This document shows positions 1-6,841 of a DNA stretch of 42,851 nucleotides, in pieces (position 1 is the first letter of the stretch; every line of letters starts with the position of its first letter). The stretch spans positions 976,091 to 1,018,941 of the forward strand of contig CP070728.1 in assembly GCA_020351025.1 (NCBI GenBank). Direction: 5' to 3'. The notes below the pieces were generated by a model. That model was not told the DNA's origin, ran no database searches, and was given only the letters and a program-made list of their open reading frames with translations. This DNA is from Planctomycetota bacterium (GTDB lineage: Bacteria; Planctomycetota; Phycisphaerae; Sedimentisphaerales; Anaerobacaceae). The position numbers and the translations under genes were made by a program.

Positions 1-449
1 AACGCGGCCTCTCTGTCACGCGGGCGGTTCATAGCTCTCCTCGCCTTGATAAGTGAATCAATGGTAAGAACGCGTATTCGCAGACCGCCCCCTAAGTCCC
101 TGGTTTCGCTCGAGCGTTCGACTTCTTTGTAATTACCAAGTCCCTGGATGGAGGCAAGACAATCCACCTGACCAATGTCAGTATCAAGATAAAGGTTCTT
201 AAACTGGGTACAACTTTCGGTCGTCAGCTTCAGTTTGGACCGCTGCGGCGTCATCCGGTGGACTGGGTGCAGGTTTTTCAACGCTTTCTGAAGCGCCAAC
301 AAATTATCGACTGAAAAATCACAGCAAATATCGATGTCCTGTGTCACGTAAGTGCATCCATGCACGACTCCGGCAAAGCCGCCAACGAGGACAAACTCGA
401 CGCCGCCCTTAGTCAGCCGTTCAATGAGTTCGAGAAAGCCGTCTTTCAT
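1..449 (-). CDS. Nucleotidyltransferase-fold protein, partial (3' end outside window)
   Basis: Reading leftward from the ATG at 449-447, about 149 codons stay open to the window edge, so the C-terminus is missing. Residues near 15-40 carry a Gly-Gly pair (LVGGFAGVVHG) followed by DID in a TQDID context. This is the GG...DxD signature of the nucleotidyltransferase fold seen in MNT antitoxins, AbiEii-like toxins and related proteins. The start codon overlaps the stop of the 65-aa gene upstream as ATGA, so the two are probably translationally coupled. The substrate cannot be told from sequence. The family includes toxin-antitoxin members, but no HEPN partner is visible here. I am confident of the fold signature and unsure of the role. 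Confidence 0.7.
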   Translation of the reverse strand, partial: MKDGFLELIERLTKGGVEFVLVGGFAGVVHGCTYVTQDIDICCDFSVDNLLALQKALKNLHPVHRMTPQRSKLKLTTESCTQFKNLYLDTDIGQVDCLASIQGLGNYKEVERSSETRDLGGGLRIRVLTIDSLIKARRAMNRPRDREAA

Positions 450-643
450 ACACGCTTTGCCTTGCGAAGCGCCCTAAATGTTTCCAGTGCAATCTGATGC
501 CTCCTGATGCGCTCGGCGGGGGTTCTGGCCAGATTGGCAATCAGCATAGGGATATCAATACCGTAATCCGCCGCAGCACGAATTGGATCTTTTCGCGGCC
601 TGGGTGGGGAAATTCCGGCAATTTTGTTTTTCCGCTGGTTCAT
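446..643 (-). CDS. Small 65-aa conserved protein coupled to nucleotidyltransferase
   Basis: This short basic protein lies between the aldolase-family gene and the nucleotidyltransferase gene, with ATGA overlaps at both ends (640-643 and 446-449). That placement is the best evidence that it is a real gene. It has a Pro/Arg/Lys-rich N-terminus, then [12 protein letters not shown] and a helical segment with [10 protein letters not shown] and an Ala/Leu-rich end. From memory, short proteins with a YGID...TPxERxRxHQ pattern often precede nucleotidyltransferase-fold genes in diverse bacteria, which suggests a two-gene module. It has no signal peptide, membrane segment or recognised catalytic motif. 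An antitoxin-like or adaptor role is only a guess. Confidence 0.65.
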   Translation of the reverse strand: MNQRKNKIAGISPPRPRKDPIRAAADYGIDIPMLIANLARTPAERIRRHQIALETFRALRKAKRV

Positions 644-1434
644 AGCTCGAACATTTCAATCGCGTCTTTGACGCTGGCGCCTTCGTGGACCATTTTGCAA
701 AGAGCGGCGACAATTTTGTCCGGCTTTTCGTGCTGGAAGGCATTTCTACCAATAGAAACACCATCCGCACCCGCTTTCAGCGCACCTTCCACCATTTCGA
801 ATATATCTTTGTCGCTATTCATCTTCGGCCCACCTGCTATAACCACCGGCACCGGACAGCCCTGAACCACCTCAGTGAAACTTTCGACGCTGCCGGTATA
901 AGGTACCTTGACAATATCGGCTCCAAGTTCAGCCCCAACTCTCGCTGCGTGCTTGACATACTCAACATTAAACTCGTTCTTGATTTTCGGTCCGCGTGTA
1001 TACATCATAGCAACAAGCGGCATCTGCCACTCTTGACATCGCTCGCTGACCTGCCCTAACTGCCGCAGCATCTCATTGTCGGTTTCGGCACCAAGATTTA
1101 TGTGTACCGAAACCGCATCAGCACCAAGTTTAATGGCTTCCTCTACGGTGCAGACAAGCTCTTTTGCGTTCGGGTCGGGGCTTATTGACGTTCCAGCTGA
1201 AAGGTGAATAATCAGACCAACATCTCTACCTGCGCCTCTATGGCCTGCGCGGACCATCCCTTTGTGCATCAGGATAGCGTTTGCACCGCCTGCCACAACT
1301 TTACTTACCGCATCCCGCATATCCGTCAGCCCTTCAACCGGCCCGACTGTCACACCATGGTCCATCGGAATAATCACCGTTTTGCCGGAATTGCGGTTGA
1401 TTATTCTCTCAAGCCTTATCTTCTTTCCTATCAT
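640..1434 (-). CDS. 2-amino-3,7-dideoxy-D-threo-hept-6-ulosonate (ADH) synthase / class I FBP aldolase family
   Basis: This 264-aa TIM-barrel protein belongs to the archaeal class I aldolase (DhnA-like) family. The three catalytic positions of the Methanocaldococcus ADH synthase (Asp33, Tyr153, Lys184) all appear at a constant offset of 8: Asp25 in MDHG, Tyr145 in MMYTRGP and Lys176 in IVKVPYTG. The Lys would form the Schiff base. In archaea the enzyme makes the precursor used by the alternative dehydroquinate synthase (AroB'). The divergent neighbour is an AroD-AroE fusion, which favours the shikimate role over fructose-bisphosphate aldolase. A clear AGGAGG (complement of 1441-1446) precedes the ATG by six bases. 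The stop overlaps the next gene as ATGA. No AroB' gene is in the window, so the pathway assignment is an inference. Confidence 0.8.
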   Translation of the reverse strand: MIGKKIRLERIINRNSGKTVIIPMDHGVTVGPVEGLTDMRDAVSKVVAGGANAILMHKGMVRAGHRGAGRDVGLIIHLSAGTSISPDPNAKELVCTVEEAIKLGADAVSVHINLGAETDNEMLRQLGQVSERCQEWQMPLVAMMYTRGPKIKNEFNVEYVKHAARVGAELGADIVKVPYTGSVESFTEVVQGCPVPVVIAGGPKMNSDKDIFEMVEGALKAGADGVSIGRNAFQHEKPDKIVAALCKMVHEGASVKDAIEMFEL

Positions 1435-1452
1435 TGCAAACCTCCTATCTTT

Positions 1453-1490
1453 GCGTCACTGCGAGCGCAACGAAGCAATCTCACACTCTG
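1453..1490. repeat. REP-like dispersed repeat in the 5' leader of the ADH synthase gene
   Basis: The stretch begins GCGTCACTGCGAGCGCAA and continues with CGAAGCAATCTC. Text of the form GTCAYTGCGAGCG...CGAAGCAATCTC recurs as an extragenic dispersed repeat in many unrelated bacterial genomes. The element contains a short self-complementary pair (TTGCG at 1451-1455 and CGCAA at 1466-1470). It sits on the 5' side of the ADH synthase gene, just outside its AGGAGG. Only one copy is visible in this window, so its multi-copy status here is inferred. Confidence 0.5.
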
Positions 1491-1674
1491 CTGCCGGCCT
1501 CGCCCGATGATTTCCTGTAAAATCTACTCAAAGCCGCCCAAAACGCAAGAAAAAAAACATCCAATTAGATATCTCAACTCTCCAGGCCGATTTAGTTATG
1601 AGACATTGTAGCCATGTGGCTTACCTATTTTAGGTCTTGCTTTTGGGGCTAATCGCTGCTATATCTTCAGGATT

Positions 1675-3270
1675 ATGGAGACAAAATTAGCCGTTCCCAT
1701 AGCTGCCACGAGTTTGGAGCAAGCAAAGCAACAACTCAACACTGCAAAAGCTGCAGGTGCCGAGATACTCGAACTAAGAACAGACTACCTCGAGAACCTA
1801 AGCGTTGATTTGGTTCGAAAACTGATTGACAAAGTCAAAACCGCCGTTCCCTCCATACCTATTATCGTAACTTGTCGGGATAAAAAAGAAGGCGGCGCAA
1901 TTGACCAGCCGCTGCAACTGCGAATTGATATACTCACTAGCGCTATAAAAGCAGGGGCAGAATTTATCGATTTTGAATACGAAAATTTCCTCCTCCTACA
2001 AAATCAAGAAAAGATAAGACAGGCATTATCGCAGATGCCCAATGGCCGACTCATTTTGTCCACGCACAATTTTATTGGAAAATTTGATGATATCATAAAA
2101 TTGCATAGCGACATATCGGCTTTATATCCGACTGCGATACCCAAGCTAATTTACACTGCAAATCACATCAATGATTGCTTTGAAGCCTTCGATTTACTGC
2201 ACAATACCAGCGGCGCTGCGGTAGTTTTTTGTATGGGCAAAGCAGGCCTAATCAGCAGAATTATTGCAAAAAAGCTCGGCAGTCTCGTTACCTTCGCAAG
2301 TATAGACGACAAAAGCGCAACCGCCCCCGGCCAGTTGACCGTTGAACAGCCTAAAACAACTTATCGCTGGGATTCCATAAATTCCAATACCGAACTCTAT
2401 GGAGTAATTGGTTCACCGATTGCTCATTCTCTAAGCCCTATTTTGCATAACACCTGTTTCTCCGATATCGGAGCTAATAAGTTATACCTGCCTCTTCTTG
2501 TCGAAGGCGGTAAAGATGAATTTTATACGTTTATGAAAAATATTCTCGATAGACCCTGGCTCGACTTCCACGGCTTTAGTGTAACAACCCCTCACAAGCG
2601 AAACGCCTTAAATTATGCTAAACAAAAAAACGGTGTAATCGAACCTCTCGCCGAAACAATCGGCGCCGCCAACACTCTCATTGTCGAGTCACGAGCTACG
2701 GGCGACGAGCGACGAATATCCGCCTACAATACAGACTATGCCGGTGCTATGGGTGCAATTACTAAAACACTGGGTATAAGCAGAAGCGATTTGAAAGATT
2801 GGCCTGTCACTGTTATCGGCGCAGGAGGCGTCGCAAGGGCAATAGTCGCTGGCTTAACCGACGCCGGCGCTAAAATTAAAATCTACAACCGTACCATCGA
2901 AAAGGGTAAAAAACTCGCAGCAGAGTTTGGCTGTGATTTTGCACCTTTGGATGATTTGCCAAACCTTAATGCTAAACTTGTCATAAATGCTACAAGCATA
3001 GGTATGTATCCAAATGTCGATGAAACGCCTTTGCCGCAGCAGTATCTAAAAAAGGATATGGCGGTATTCGATACCGTTTACAACCCCGCAGAGACTCTAC
3101 TGCTAAAGCAGGCCAAGCAAGCTGGTGCCAAAACAATAGATGGCCTGTCCATGTTCATAAACCAGGCCGCCGCACAATTCAAACTCTTCACCGGTAAAAA
3201 CCCCAAGCCTGACCTCATGCGAAAAACTATTTCTAATCGGCTTGCTCTGAAAAAGGCTGATATGACATAG
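1675..3270 (+). CDS. aroDE: Bifunctional 3-dehydroquinate dehydratase (type I) / shikimate dehydrogenase
   Basis: This 531-aa fusion catalyses two consecutive shikimate-pathway steps. Residues about 1-225 are a type I dehydroquinase. VTCRDKKEGG lies at 65-74, the catalytic His is His131 in LSTHNF, the Schiff-base Lys is probably Lys157 in PKLIY, and the closing MGKAGLISR...TAPGQ motif is present. Residues about 238-525 are shikimate dehydrogenase. They show GSPIAHSLSP, the catalytic Lys308 in VTTPHK, YNTDYAG with Asp354, the NADP-binding GAGGVARA at 382-389 and NATSIGM at 438-444. The same domain order occurs in plants and in PVC-group bacteria. Residues about 337-347 (SRATGDERR) form an extra loop between the GAANTLI and YNTD motifs. 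That loop is encoded by a 7-nt-period repeat at 2684-2718. Only a weak promoter-like pair was seen upstream. Confidence 0.93.
   Translation: METKLAVPIAATSLEQAKQQLNTAKAAGAEILELRTDYLENLSVDLVRKLIDKVKTAVPSIPIIVTCRDKKEGGAIDQPLQLRIDILTSAIKAGAEFIDFEYENFLLLQNQEKIRQALSQMPNGRLILSTHNFIGKFDDIIKLHSDISALYPTAIPKLIYTANHINDCFEAFDLLHNTSGAAVVFCMGKAGLISRIIAKKLGSLVTFASIDDKSATAPGQLTVEQPKTTYRWDSINSNTELYGVIGSPIAHSLSPILHNTCFSDIGANKLYLPLLVEGGKDEFYTFMKNILDRPWLDFHGFSVTTPHKRNALNYAKQKNGVIEPLAETIGAANTLIVESRATGDERRISAYNTDYAGAMGAITKTLGISRSDLKDWPVTVIGAGGVARAIVAGLTDAGAKIKIYNRTIEKGKKLAAEFGCDFAPLDDLPNLNAKLVINATSIGMYPNVDETPLPQQYLKKDMAVFDTVYNPAETLLLKQAKQAGAKTIDGLSMFINQAAAQFKLFTGKNPKPDLMRKTISNRLALKKADMT
2684..2718 (+). repeat. Degenerate 7-nt tandem repeat inside aroDE
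   Basis: Five units stay in exact 7-nt register. The clearest are ACGAGCT at 2691, ACGGGCG at 2698, ACGAGCG at 2705 and ACGAATA at 2712, and TCGAGTC at 2684 is a weaker first unit. The repeat is in frame and encodes the loop around residues 337-348 of the shikimate dehydrogenase half. It is not part of any known catalytic motif. Confidence 0.65.
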
Positions 3271-3294
3271 GCCAATTTAATTGTTGCTCTACTT

Positions 3295-3315
3295 CTCTGT
3301 GCTCTCTGTGGCTAA
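3295..3315. repeat. 7-nt-period intergenic repeat upstream of argG
   Basis: Three heptads lie in register in the aroDE-argG gap: CTCTGTG (3295), CTCTCTG (3302) and TGGCTAA (3309). It is one of several 7-nt-period loci in the window. It lies just upstream of the argG promoter candidate. Confidence 0.5.
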
Positions 3316-3341
3316 ATTATTGCGTTTTCCTCCGCTTTTAA

Positions 3342-3369
3342 TTGTCTTTAGTGGTAATTGCCGATATAA
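3342..3369 (+). promoter_or_regulatory. Sigma-70-type promoter candidate for argG
   Basis: TTGTCT at 3342-3347 and a perfect TATAAT at 3364-3369 are separated by 16 bases. Transcription would start near 3376, inside the palindrome at 3375-3394 and about 30 bases before the argG ATG. Confidence 0.55.
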
Positions 3370-3374
3370 TTCCC

Positions 3375-3394
3375 AGAAGTTGCGAATAACTTCT
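3375..3394. promoter_or_regulatory. Palindrome at the predicted argG transcription start (operator or leader hairpin candidate)
   Basis: AGAAGTT (3375-3381), a 6-base spacer and AACTTCT (3388-3394) form a perfect 7-bp inverted repeat. It immediately follows the TATAAT at 3364 and immediately precedes the AAGG-containing ribosome-binding region of argG. Position suggests either a repressor operator overlapping +1 or a small RNA hairpin. It does not match the E. coli ARG box. Confidence 0.45.
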
Positions 3395-3405
3395 AAGGTA
3401 CAAAG

Positions 3406-4632
3406 ATGGCAAAGAAGGAAAAAATAGTATTAGCCTATAGCGGCGGTCTGGATACAAGTGTAATCCTGCCCTGGCTCAAAGAGACCTATGGGTATGAGGT
3501 AATAGCATTTGCAGCAGACCTCGGCCAAGGCGATGAACTTGCCGGTATAAAGAAAAAAGCATTAGCCAATGGTGCTACCAAGTGCATAGTTAAAGACATC
3601 CGCGCAGAATTTGTATCCGACTACCTCTGGCCGATGCTAAAATCCGGGGCAGTATACGAGGGTGGTTATCTGCTCGGTACCAGTATAGCCCGGCCCTTAA
3701 TTGCAAAGCATCAGGTTTTGGTCGCCCACGCCGAAGGTGCAACTGCAGTCGCGCACGGTGCGACTGGCAAGGGCAACGACCAGGTCCGCTTTGAACTGAC
3801 CTATATGGCACTGGACCCATCGCTGAAAATCATAGCGCCCTGGAAGGACCCCAAATTCACACTCACCAGCCGAGAAGCAGCCGTTGATTACGCTAAAAAG
3901 CACAAAATTCCAATCGAGCAGACAAAGAAACAAATCTACTCTCGTGACCGCAACCTCTGGCACATCAGCCATGAAGGTGCCGACCTTGAAGACCCAGCCA
4001 ATGAGCCGAAAGACAGCCTCTTTGTCCTAACCCGGCCGGTCTCAAAAACACCGAACAAACCAGATTACGTCAAAATTGCTTTCAACCACGGTGTACCTAC
4101 AAAACTTAACGGCAAAAAAATAAGCGGCGTAAAGCTAGTTGAAGAACTGAACCGGCTCGGTGGCAAACACGGGGTCGGACAAATCGATTTAGTCGAGAAC
4201 CGCCTCGTAGGCATAAAATCGCGCGGCATTTACGAAACTCCCGGTGGAACAATTCTTGTTGAAGCCCATAAAACCCTCGAAATGCTAACACTCGACAGAG
4301 AGACAATGCACTACAAGCAGCAGATTGCTCTAAAATATGCTGAGCTGGTTTACTATGGGCAATGGTTCTGCCCATTGCGTGAGGCCCTTGATGCATTCGT
4401 AAATGTCACTCAGCAAAATGTAACCGGCGAAGTAAAAATGAAACTATTCAAGGGACGGTGCACACCTGCAGGTGTAAAAAGTCCCAACAGTCTATATTCG
4501 ACCGATTTGGCAAGCTTTAAGATGGGCGCCGAATACAACCCAACTGATGCGACCGGCTTTATTCGTCTGTTCGGCTTGCCCATCAAAGTTGCCTCTGCAA
4601 TCAAAAAAACTAAGAAAAGTAAAAGCGATTGA
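3406..4632 (+). CDS. argG: Argininosuccinate synthase
   Basis: This 408-aa protein ligates citrulline and aspartate with ATP to form argininosuccinate in arginine synthesis. The N-terminal PP-loop [15 protein letters not shown] (about residues 10-24) binds [19 protein letters not shown] (about 115-130), the aspartate/citrulline region, is typical, as are the downstream [12 protein letters not shown] and YETPGGTIL motifs. Length matches the family (about 400). The C-terminus ends in a Lys-rich KKTKKSKSD tail. The start ATG follows AAGG and is preceded by a good promoter and a palindrome. No other arginine gene is adjacent, although the GNAT gene at 16390 resembles short N-acetylglutamate synthases. 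Confidence 0.97.
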   Translation: MAKKEKIVLAYSGGLDTSVILPWLKETYGYEVIAFAADLGQGDELAGIKKKALANGATKCIVKDIRAEFVSDYLWPMLKSGAVYEGGYLLGTSIARPLIAKHQVLVAHAEGATAVAHGATGKGNDQVRFELTYMALDPSLKIIAPWKDPKFTLTSREAAVDYAKKHKIPIEQTKKQIYSRDRNLWHISHEGADLEDPANEPKDSLFVLTRPVSKTPNKPDYVKIAFNHGVPTKLNGKKISGVKLVEELNRLGGKHGVGQIDLVENRLVGIKSRGIYETPGGTILVEAHKTLEMLTLDRETMHYKQQIALKYAELVYYGQWFCPLREALDAFVNVTQQNVTGEVKMKLFKGRCTPAGVKSPNSLYSTDLASFKMGAEYNPTDATGFIRLFGLPIKVASAIKKTKKSKSD

Positions 4633-4636
4633 TTTC

Positions 4637-4657
4637 ACGAACTATGAACTAACAGTT
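4637..4657. repeat. 7-nt-period repeat between argG and the prepilin peptidase gene
   Basis: ACGAACT (4637), ATGAACT (4644) and AACAGTT (4651) lie in 7-nt register in the 40-base gap after the argG stop. Confidence 0.5.
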
Positions 4658-4665
4658 ACTAATGC

Positions 4666-4672
4666 AAGGAGG
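4666..4672 (+). promoter_or_regulatory. Shine-Dalgarno AAGGAGG fixing a GTG start
   Basis: AAGGAGG at 4666-4672 lies four bases before the GTG at 4677. The only upstream ATG in frame (4662) would place this perfect ribosome-binding site inside the coding region, so GTG 4677 is the better start. Confidence 0.75.
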
Positions 4673-4676
4673 CGTC

Positions 4677-5873
4677 GTGGCAGTACCGGATTGGATTTGG
4701 TTTGTCTTTATCTTCGCATTTGGCTGTTGTATCGGCAGTTTCCTTAATGTTGTCGCTTATCGCCTACCCCGCGACCAGTCGCTGGTAAAACCACCTTCAG
4801 CTTGCCCCGCCTGTGGCAGGCATATTCGCTTCTATGACAACATACCGCTGATTTCATGGCTGCTTTTGGGCGCTAAGTGTCGGTACTGCAAAGCCCCAAT
4901 CTCACCACGTTATTTTGTCATTGAACTGCTGACGGGCCTGGTTTTCACCGCTCTATTTACCGTCTATTTTCGCACCAACTTACGTACCGGAATACCCTCG
5001 TTCCTCGATGGCGGCTGGTTCATTTATCTCATCTCGCTCATTTTGTCAGCTGCCCTAATTGCCGCTTCAGCGATTGACCTGCAACTTTGGGTTATCCCCG
5101 TATCAATTTGCTGGTTTGTCACCATAGTGGGATTGATTGGCTCGACACTCGGCTGCTATATAATCGACCCTGCTTTAATCCGCGGCTATGCGCTTTTACC
5201 AAGTACTTCGACCTTCCTTTTCAAAGAAGCTACCATCGCTTCCCTGGCCATCGGCGCGGCAATTGGATTGGTAATATCCTGGATACTCCTGGCAACGGGC
5301 TTAATCAAAAGAAGCTACGAATCCGAAAATATAAATCATAGCTCGGAACAGGCATTTGAGGCCTCGAGTGAGCCGCCATCCGCAAACCACGAATCACAAA
5401 TCAACCACCGCTTGGAAATGTCCAAGGAAATCATCTTTTTACTGCCAATCATCATCTGTTCACTCGCAGCTTTCTATATAGCCCGAAAAAATCCCACAAT
5501 ACACACTTGGTGGCTAAATCTTACGCAATATCCTGCAATTGCAGGACTTCTGGGCAGCCTGTGGGGCTACTTTATCGGCTGTGGTATCGTCTGGATAACC
5601 CGCATCCTTGGTACGCTGGGCTTTGGAAAAGAGGCTATGGGGCTCGGTGATGTGCATTTAATGGGTGCCGTCGGTGCGGTAGTAGGGCCGACCCCTGTCG
5701 TCGTCGCATTTTTCATCGCACCTTTCTTAGGATTAGGCTGGGCGGGCTTGCGAATGTTTGTCAAAAAAAGTCGACAGATTCCTTACGGTCCTTTCTTGTC
5801 TTTGGCTGTATTTACTGTTATGATTTTCCACGATAGGATTTTCAACCGTCTAATCGGATTGTTTTACCAATAA
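4677..5873 (+). CDS. pilD: Prepilin peptidase (type IV leader peptidase), long form
   Basis: This polytopic membrane aspartyl protease cleaves prepilin leaders and methylates the new N-terminus. The N-terminal domain starts FGCCIGSFLNVVAYRLPRD and has the two Cys pairs of the cytoplasmic zinc loop (C43/C46, C68/C71). The catalytic Asp residues are in SAIDLQLWVIP (near 134) and GLGDVHLMG (near 325). The protein is 398 aa, against about 260-290 for typical family members. The extra length is a hydrophilic linker between membrane segments, roughly residues 205-250, partly encoded by a 7-nt-period repeat. The start is GTG at 4677 (ATG 4662 is the alternative). A likely substrate in this window is the pseudopilin at 36781-37746. 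Confidence 0.93.
   Translation: MAVPDWIWFVFIFAFGCCIGSFLNVVAYRLPRDQSLVKPPSACPACGRHIRFYDNIPLISWLLLGAKCRYCKAPISPRYFVIELLTGLVFTALFTVYFRTNLRTGIPSFLDGGWFIYLISLILSAALIAASAIDLQLWVIPVSICWFVTIVGLIGSTLGCYIIDPALIRGYALLPSTSTFLFKEATIASLAIGAAIGLVISWILLATGLIKRSYESENINHSSEQAFEASSEPPSANHESQINHRLEMSKEIIFLLPIIICSLAAFYIARKNPTIHTWWLNLTQYPAIAGLLGSLWGYFIGCGIVWITRILGTLGFGKEAMGLGDVHLMGAVGAVVGPTPVVVAFFIAPFLGLGWAGLRMFVKKSRQIPYGPFLSLAVFTVMIFHDRIFNRLIGLFYQ
5378..5405 (+). repeat. 7-nt-period repeat inside the pilD linker
   Basis: ATCCGCA (5378), AACCACG (5385), AATCACA (5392) and AATCAAC (5399) are in 7-nt register. They encode part of the hydrophilic linker (SANHESQIN) that makes this prepilin peptidase longer than usual. 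Confidence 0.5.
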
Positions 5874-5907
5874 AAAATAATTGTATAAATTTTAAAGGAG
5901 ATATCTA

Positions 5908-6564
5908 ATGCGAGCAATTAACAAAAAAGTAATCTTCCTAATCGGTCTGGTGTCAATTGTTTCTCTTGCTGGCTGTACTAACTGGAAGAAAAAGTATCAG
6001 GCCCTAAATGTGGAGCATCAGAACCTAAAAGGCCTGTACGAACGTGAAATGGCCGAGAAAGGCCAACTCACCGACCAGATTTCACAAGACCAGCAAACAA
6101 TAAAACAGCTTCAACAACAGATTTCTGAACGACACATAACTGCTGCCGAAGCTGCCGGTTTCGGAGAGGGCTATGATGTCTCAATCGACGCACAGGCAGG
6201 AACAATAACAGTAACACTGCCGAATACGGTACTCTTTGACCCGGGAAAAGCCACTTTGAAAAAGGGCACCAGTAGCGAGCTTAATCACATTCAGTCGGTA
6301 TTAAACCAGCAGTATGCTAACAATCAAATAGATGTCGTTGGCCATACCGACTCTGACCCTATAAAGAAATCAAAATGGAAAGATAACTGGGAGCTCTCGG
6401 CCCAACGCGCTCTTTCAGTTGTTAGATACGTAGTTGCACAGGGTATTACAGAAGATAAAATTAGAGCTGTCGGCTGCGGCCCAGCCAGACCAATTGCTTC
6501 AAATGCAACTGCCAGCGGCAAAGCAAAGAACCGTAGAGTCGAAATCGTTGTTCATCTGAGATGA
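5908..6564 (+). CDS. OmpA-family peptidoglycan-associated lipoprotein
   Basis: This 218-aa protein begins with a lipoprotein signal peptide ending in the lipobox LAGC (Cys near residue 23), so it should be lipidated and membrane anchored. Residues about 28-75 are Gln/Glu-rich and predicted to form a coiled coil. Residues about 100-218 are an OmpA C-terminal domain with VVGHTDSDP, the [13 protein letters not shown] helix, GCGPARP and NRRVEIVV at the end, which bind peptidoglycan. AAAGGAGATATCT before the ATG is a strong ribosome-binding site. The domain set matches Pal-type or MotB-like lipoproteins, but there are no Tol genes nearby. The gene converges with the 70-aa gene at 6624. The 59-base gap holds no clear terminator. 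Confidence 0.92.
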   Translation: MRAINKKVIFLIGLVSIVSLAGCTNWKKKYQALNVEHQNLKGLYEREMAEKGQLTDQISQDQQTIKQLQQQISERHITAAEAAGFGEGYDVSIDAQAGTITVTLPNTVLFDPGKATLKKGTSSELNHIQSVLNQQYANNQIDVVGHTDSDPIKKSKWKDNWELSAQRALSVVRYVVAQGITEDKIRAVGCGPARPIASNATASGKAKNRRVEIVVHLR

Positions 6565-6623
6565 CTTTCATTGTCCTCTCGCGGCAGTGAATAGTTCGGC
6601 TAATCTTCGACAAAAACCTATGG

Positions 6624-6836
6624 TTAAATCAAATTCTGCTTAGCTGCCGAGACCACAACAATGAATTCGTGGCTCTCGGCGTCAAACGAAACGATTTTGA
6701 CAGCCCCGCATATCGGAGATGTTACAGAACCGCCCGTTTTACTATTTACACCGACCCTGTCTCCTCGGCGCACTTCATCGCCGACCTTCAATTTCAAGCC
6801 AAAAGTAGCGTCTGTTCTTAAGATAATCTCAGCCAT
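6624..6836 (-). CDS. 70-aa barrel-sandwich (biotinyl/lipoyl-like) protein
   Basis: This small protein reads as a single barrel-sandwich hybrid repeat: LKVGDEVRRGDRVGV, then SVTSPICGAVKIVS and a closing strand EFIVVV. The arrangement resembles the N-terminal domain of RnfC/NqrA and lipoyl domains, in which VkxGDxVxxGxxxg and xSPxxGxV mark the two halves. The Lys-bearing hairpin (EAMKM or DK-type) of biotin or lipoate carriers is not evident, so it is unlikely to be a carrier. It starts five bases after the alkaline phosphatase stop and is probably in the same transcript. Function is unknown. Confidence 0.65.
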   Translation of the reverse strand: MAEIILRTDATFGLKLKVGDEVRRGDRVGVNSKTGGSVTSPICGAVKIVSFDAESHEFIVVVSAAKQNLI

Positions 6837-6841
6837 AGTAT

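Noticed and set aside
1637-1665. TTGCTT-17-TATATC promoter-like pair before aroDE
   Set aside because: The -35 and -10 matches are weak and the implied start is almost at the ATG, so it was not listed.
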